A stretch of DNA of 11,852 nt from UBA10002 sp964373775 (GTDB lineage: Bacteria; Patescibacteriota; Minisyncoccia; Phycocordibacterales; UBA10002). The stretch lies in the NCBI GenBank assembly GCA_964373775.1, contig CAYJWA010000029.1, positions 1 to 11,852 of the forward strand, written 5' to 3'. This document shows, one piece after another, positions 11,430-11,852 of the stretch. Every line of letters starts with the position of its first letter. Position 1 is the stretch's first letter. The translations under genes and the position numbers were made by a program. A model generated the notes under the pieces. It searched no databases. It saw only the letters and a list, made by a program, of their open reading frames with translations, and was not told where the DNA came from.

Positions 11430-11467
11430 AACTCGAGACACCTTCCATTTTAGGGGTGGTGGGGTAC
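11430..11467 (+). repeat. 38-bp repeat, copy 2
   Basis: Identical to 11321-11358. The flanking bases differ on both sides, which sets the repeat boundaries. Confidence 0.9.
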
Positions 11468-11503
11468 CACGGATTCCGAAACTGCGCGGAAGTCAACTCT
11501 CTA

Positions 11504-11531
11504 CCCCGCGTGCTTGCACGCGGGGCTTTTT
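11504..11531 (+). terminator. Strong terminator of the RNA locus
   Basis: CCCCGCGTGC (11504-11513) pairs perfectly with GCACGCGGGG (11516-11525), then CTTTTT (11526-11531). It ends a + strand transcript in a stretch without a convincing ORF. Confidence 0.85.
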
Positions 11532-11570
11532 ACATCTGGTCTCGTGGCGCAAACTGGGAAAAGTAGGTGC

Positions 11571-11663
11571 AAAGGAGACATTATGGCGGATACTCTTCTC
11601 AATTTCATGAATAATGAGCTTTATCCAGTATACGAGTGTGATGCAGTATTTCAGTTTTTATAG
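11571..11663 (+). CDS. 26-codon ORF with a strong ribosome binding site
   Basis: SD AAAGGAG (11571-11577) lies 5 nt before ATG 11583. The ORF runs to TAG 11661-11663 and encodes 26 residues, starting MADTLLNFMNNELYPVYECD and ending FQFL. The SD and spacing are the same as for the alternative tnpB start at 9883. It has no recognisable family and no clear promoter between the terminator at 11531 and the SD. It is either a genuine micropeptide or the start of a decayed gene. The coordinates given include the SD. Confidence 0.4.
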   Translation, partial: KGDIMADTLLNFMNNELYPVYECDAVFQFL

Positions 11664-11700
11664 AGCTCAGTGGGAATATTGAGTATCAAGAATAATTTTG

Positions 11701-11852
11701 CTAGGTTGGCAGACAGATAGTGGAAATACTTGCAGTGCCGTCAGCGCGGATGGTTTCGAGGGCGGGGAGTCCTTCAACGTTCAGGACAGTCGCGTAACCC
11801 GCAACCGCAATCATCAGTGCGTTGTCCGTGGCAAGTTCTGGTTCAGGAATAT
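11701..11852 (-). CDS. tsaD: tRNA threonylcarbamoyladenosine transferase TsaD, C-terminal end (partial)
   Basis: On the minus strand the frame runs from the window edge to TAG at 11701-11703 and encodes the last 49 residues. It begins IPEPELATDNALMIAVAGY, matching the family's conserved C-terminal 'P...CTDNAAMIA.AG' segment. The Asp of TDN is the metal ligand (Asp300 in E. coli TsaD). With TsaB and TsaE, TsaD transfers threonylcarbamoyl from its adenylate to A37 of ANN-decoding tRNAs. The final about 30 residues (ATVLNVEGLPALETIRADG onward) are not distinctive. No terminator is evident after the stop. The 5' part is outside the window. Confidence 0.88.
   Translation of the reverse strand, partial: IPEPELATDNALMIAVAGYATVLNVEGLPALETIRADGTASISTICLPT

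Larger units (their letters stand above)
11207..11531 (+). ncRNA. Candidate structured non-coding RNA
   Basis: No convincing ORF is present between the tnpB hairpin and 11583, but the region has promoter-like boxes at its start and a strong terminator at its end. The 5' part folds: GTCCGAC (11216-11222)/GTTGGAC (11228-11234); GGCTT (11259-11263)/AAGCC (11270-11274); and CGCGGT (11285-11290)/ACCGCG (11300-11305). CCGCG at 11252-11256 can pair instead with CGCGG at 11285-11289, giving two exclusive folds. The 3' half carries two identical 38-bp repeats and a partial copy. The order GAAGC-hairpin after a tnpB gene recalls the right-end (omega/reRNA) scaffold of IS605 elements, so it may be the guide-type RNA of the adjacent TnpB-like protein. 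It does not resemble tmRNA, RNase P RNA or SRP RNA. It could also be a riboswitch-like leader or a decayed transposon end. Confidence 0.45.

Noticed and set aside
11321..11467. Possible CRISPR array beside a Cas12-like protein
   Set aside because: Only two full repeats exist, 71 bp apart, with a partial copy between them. There are no regular spacers, and the TnpB-like protein has no cas1/cas2 neighbours.
11207..11531. tmRNA, RNase P RNA or SRP RNA
   Set aside because: None of the conserved sequence blocks of these RNAs is present, and there is no tRNA-like end with CCA.
11383..11610. 75-codon ORF across the repeats
   Set aside because: It runs through the repeat copies and the terminator hairpin, with no ribosome binding site or protein resemblance.

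Overview
The window looks like chromosome from a small-genome Candidate Phyla Radiation (Patescibacteria, Parcubacteria-like) bacterium. This is an inference. It rests on compact single-copy core genes, a short valyl-tRNA synthetase, a 92-residue single-pass membrane protein of a kind common in those genomes, abundant palindromic intergenic repeats, and few Shine-Dalgarno (SD) sequences. No rRNA or other decisive taxonomic marker is present.

Left part (1-5062, + strand): a heat-shock locus. It opens with the last 42 codons of grpE. A gap of about 950 bp follows, holding two small unidentified genes (237-401 and 434-757) and a gene remnant on the other strand. Then come dnaK (1082-2956), a repeat-rich gap, dnaJ (3504-4613) with a strong terminator directly after its stop, and the small membrane-protein gene (4784-5062). 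GrpE, DnaK and DnaJ form one chaperone cycle. An Hsp20 gene lies further right (6077-6532, minus), so the window is rich in protein quality control.

Middle (5063-6013): a tRNA-Phe(GAA) gene whose predicted transcript also carries a 32-nt copy of a tRNA 5' half. After it lies a broken PemK/MazF-type toxin gene (reading frame disrupted near its N-terminus), whose 3' end overlaps the hsp20 terminator on the other strand.

Right-middle (6077-9782, minus strand): valS, then a PrsW-family membrane protease, then hsp20, read right to left. valS carries a dispersed repeat inserted in frame near its N-terminus and lacks the usual C-terminal arm.

Right end (9841-11852): a TnpB (IS605 OrfB-like) protein whose RuvC-II and RuvC-III catalytic positions appear to be replaced and whose zinc finger is missing. 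A perfect hairpin follows it. Next is a region that looks like an independent non-coding RNA gene (about 11207-11531): promoter-like elements, mutually exclusive stems, two identical 38-bp repeats plus a partial third, and a strong terminator. A 26-codon ORF with a strong SD follows. The window closes with the 3' end of tsaD on the minus strand.

Two features run through the window. First, at least five genes have a -10 element only 5-8 nt before the start codon and no SD, suggesting leaderless mRNAs. Second, short dispersed palindromic or repeat elements have entered or abut coding sequence (grpE end, the 107-codon ORF, valS, tnpB). The best candidate for something undescribed is the degenerate TnpB together with the structured RNA locus beside it.
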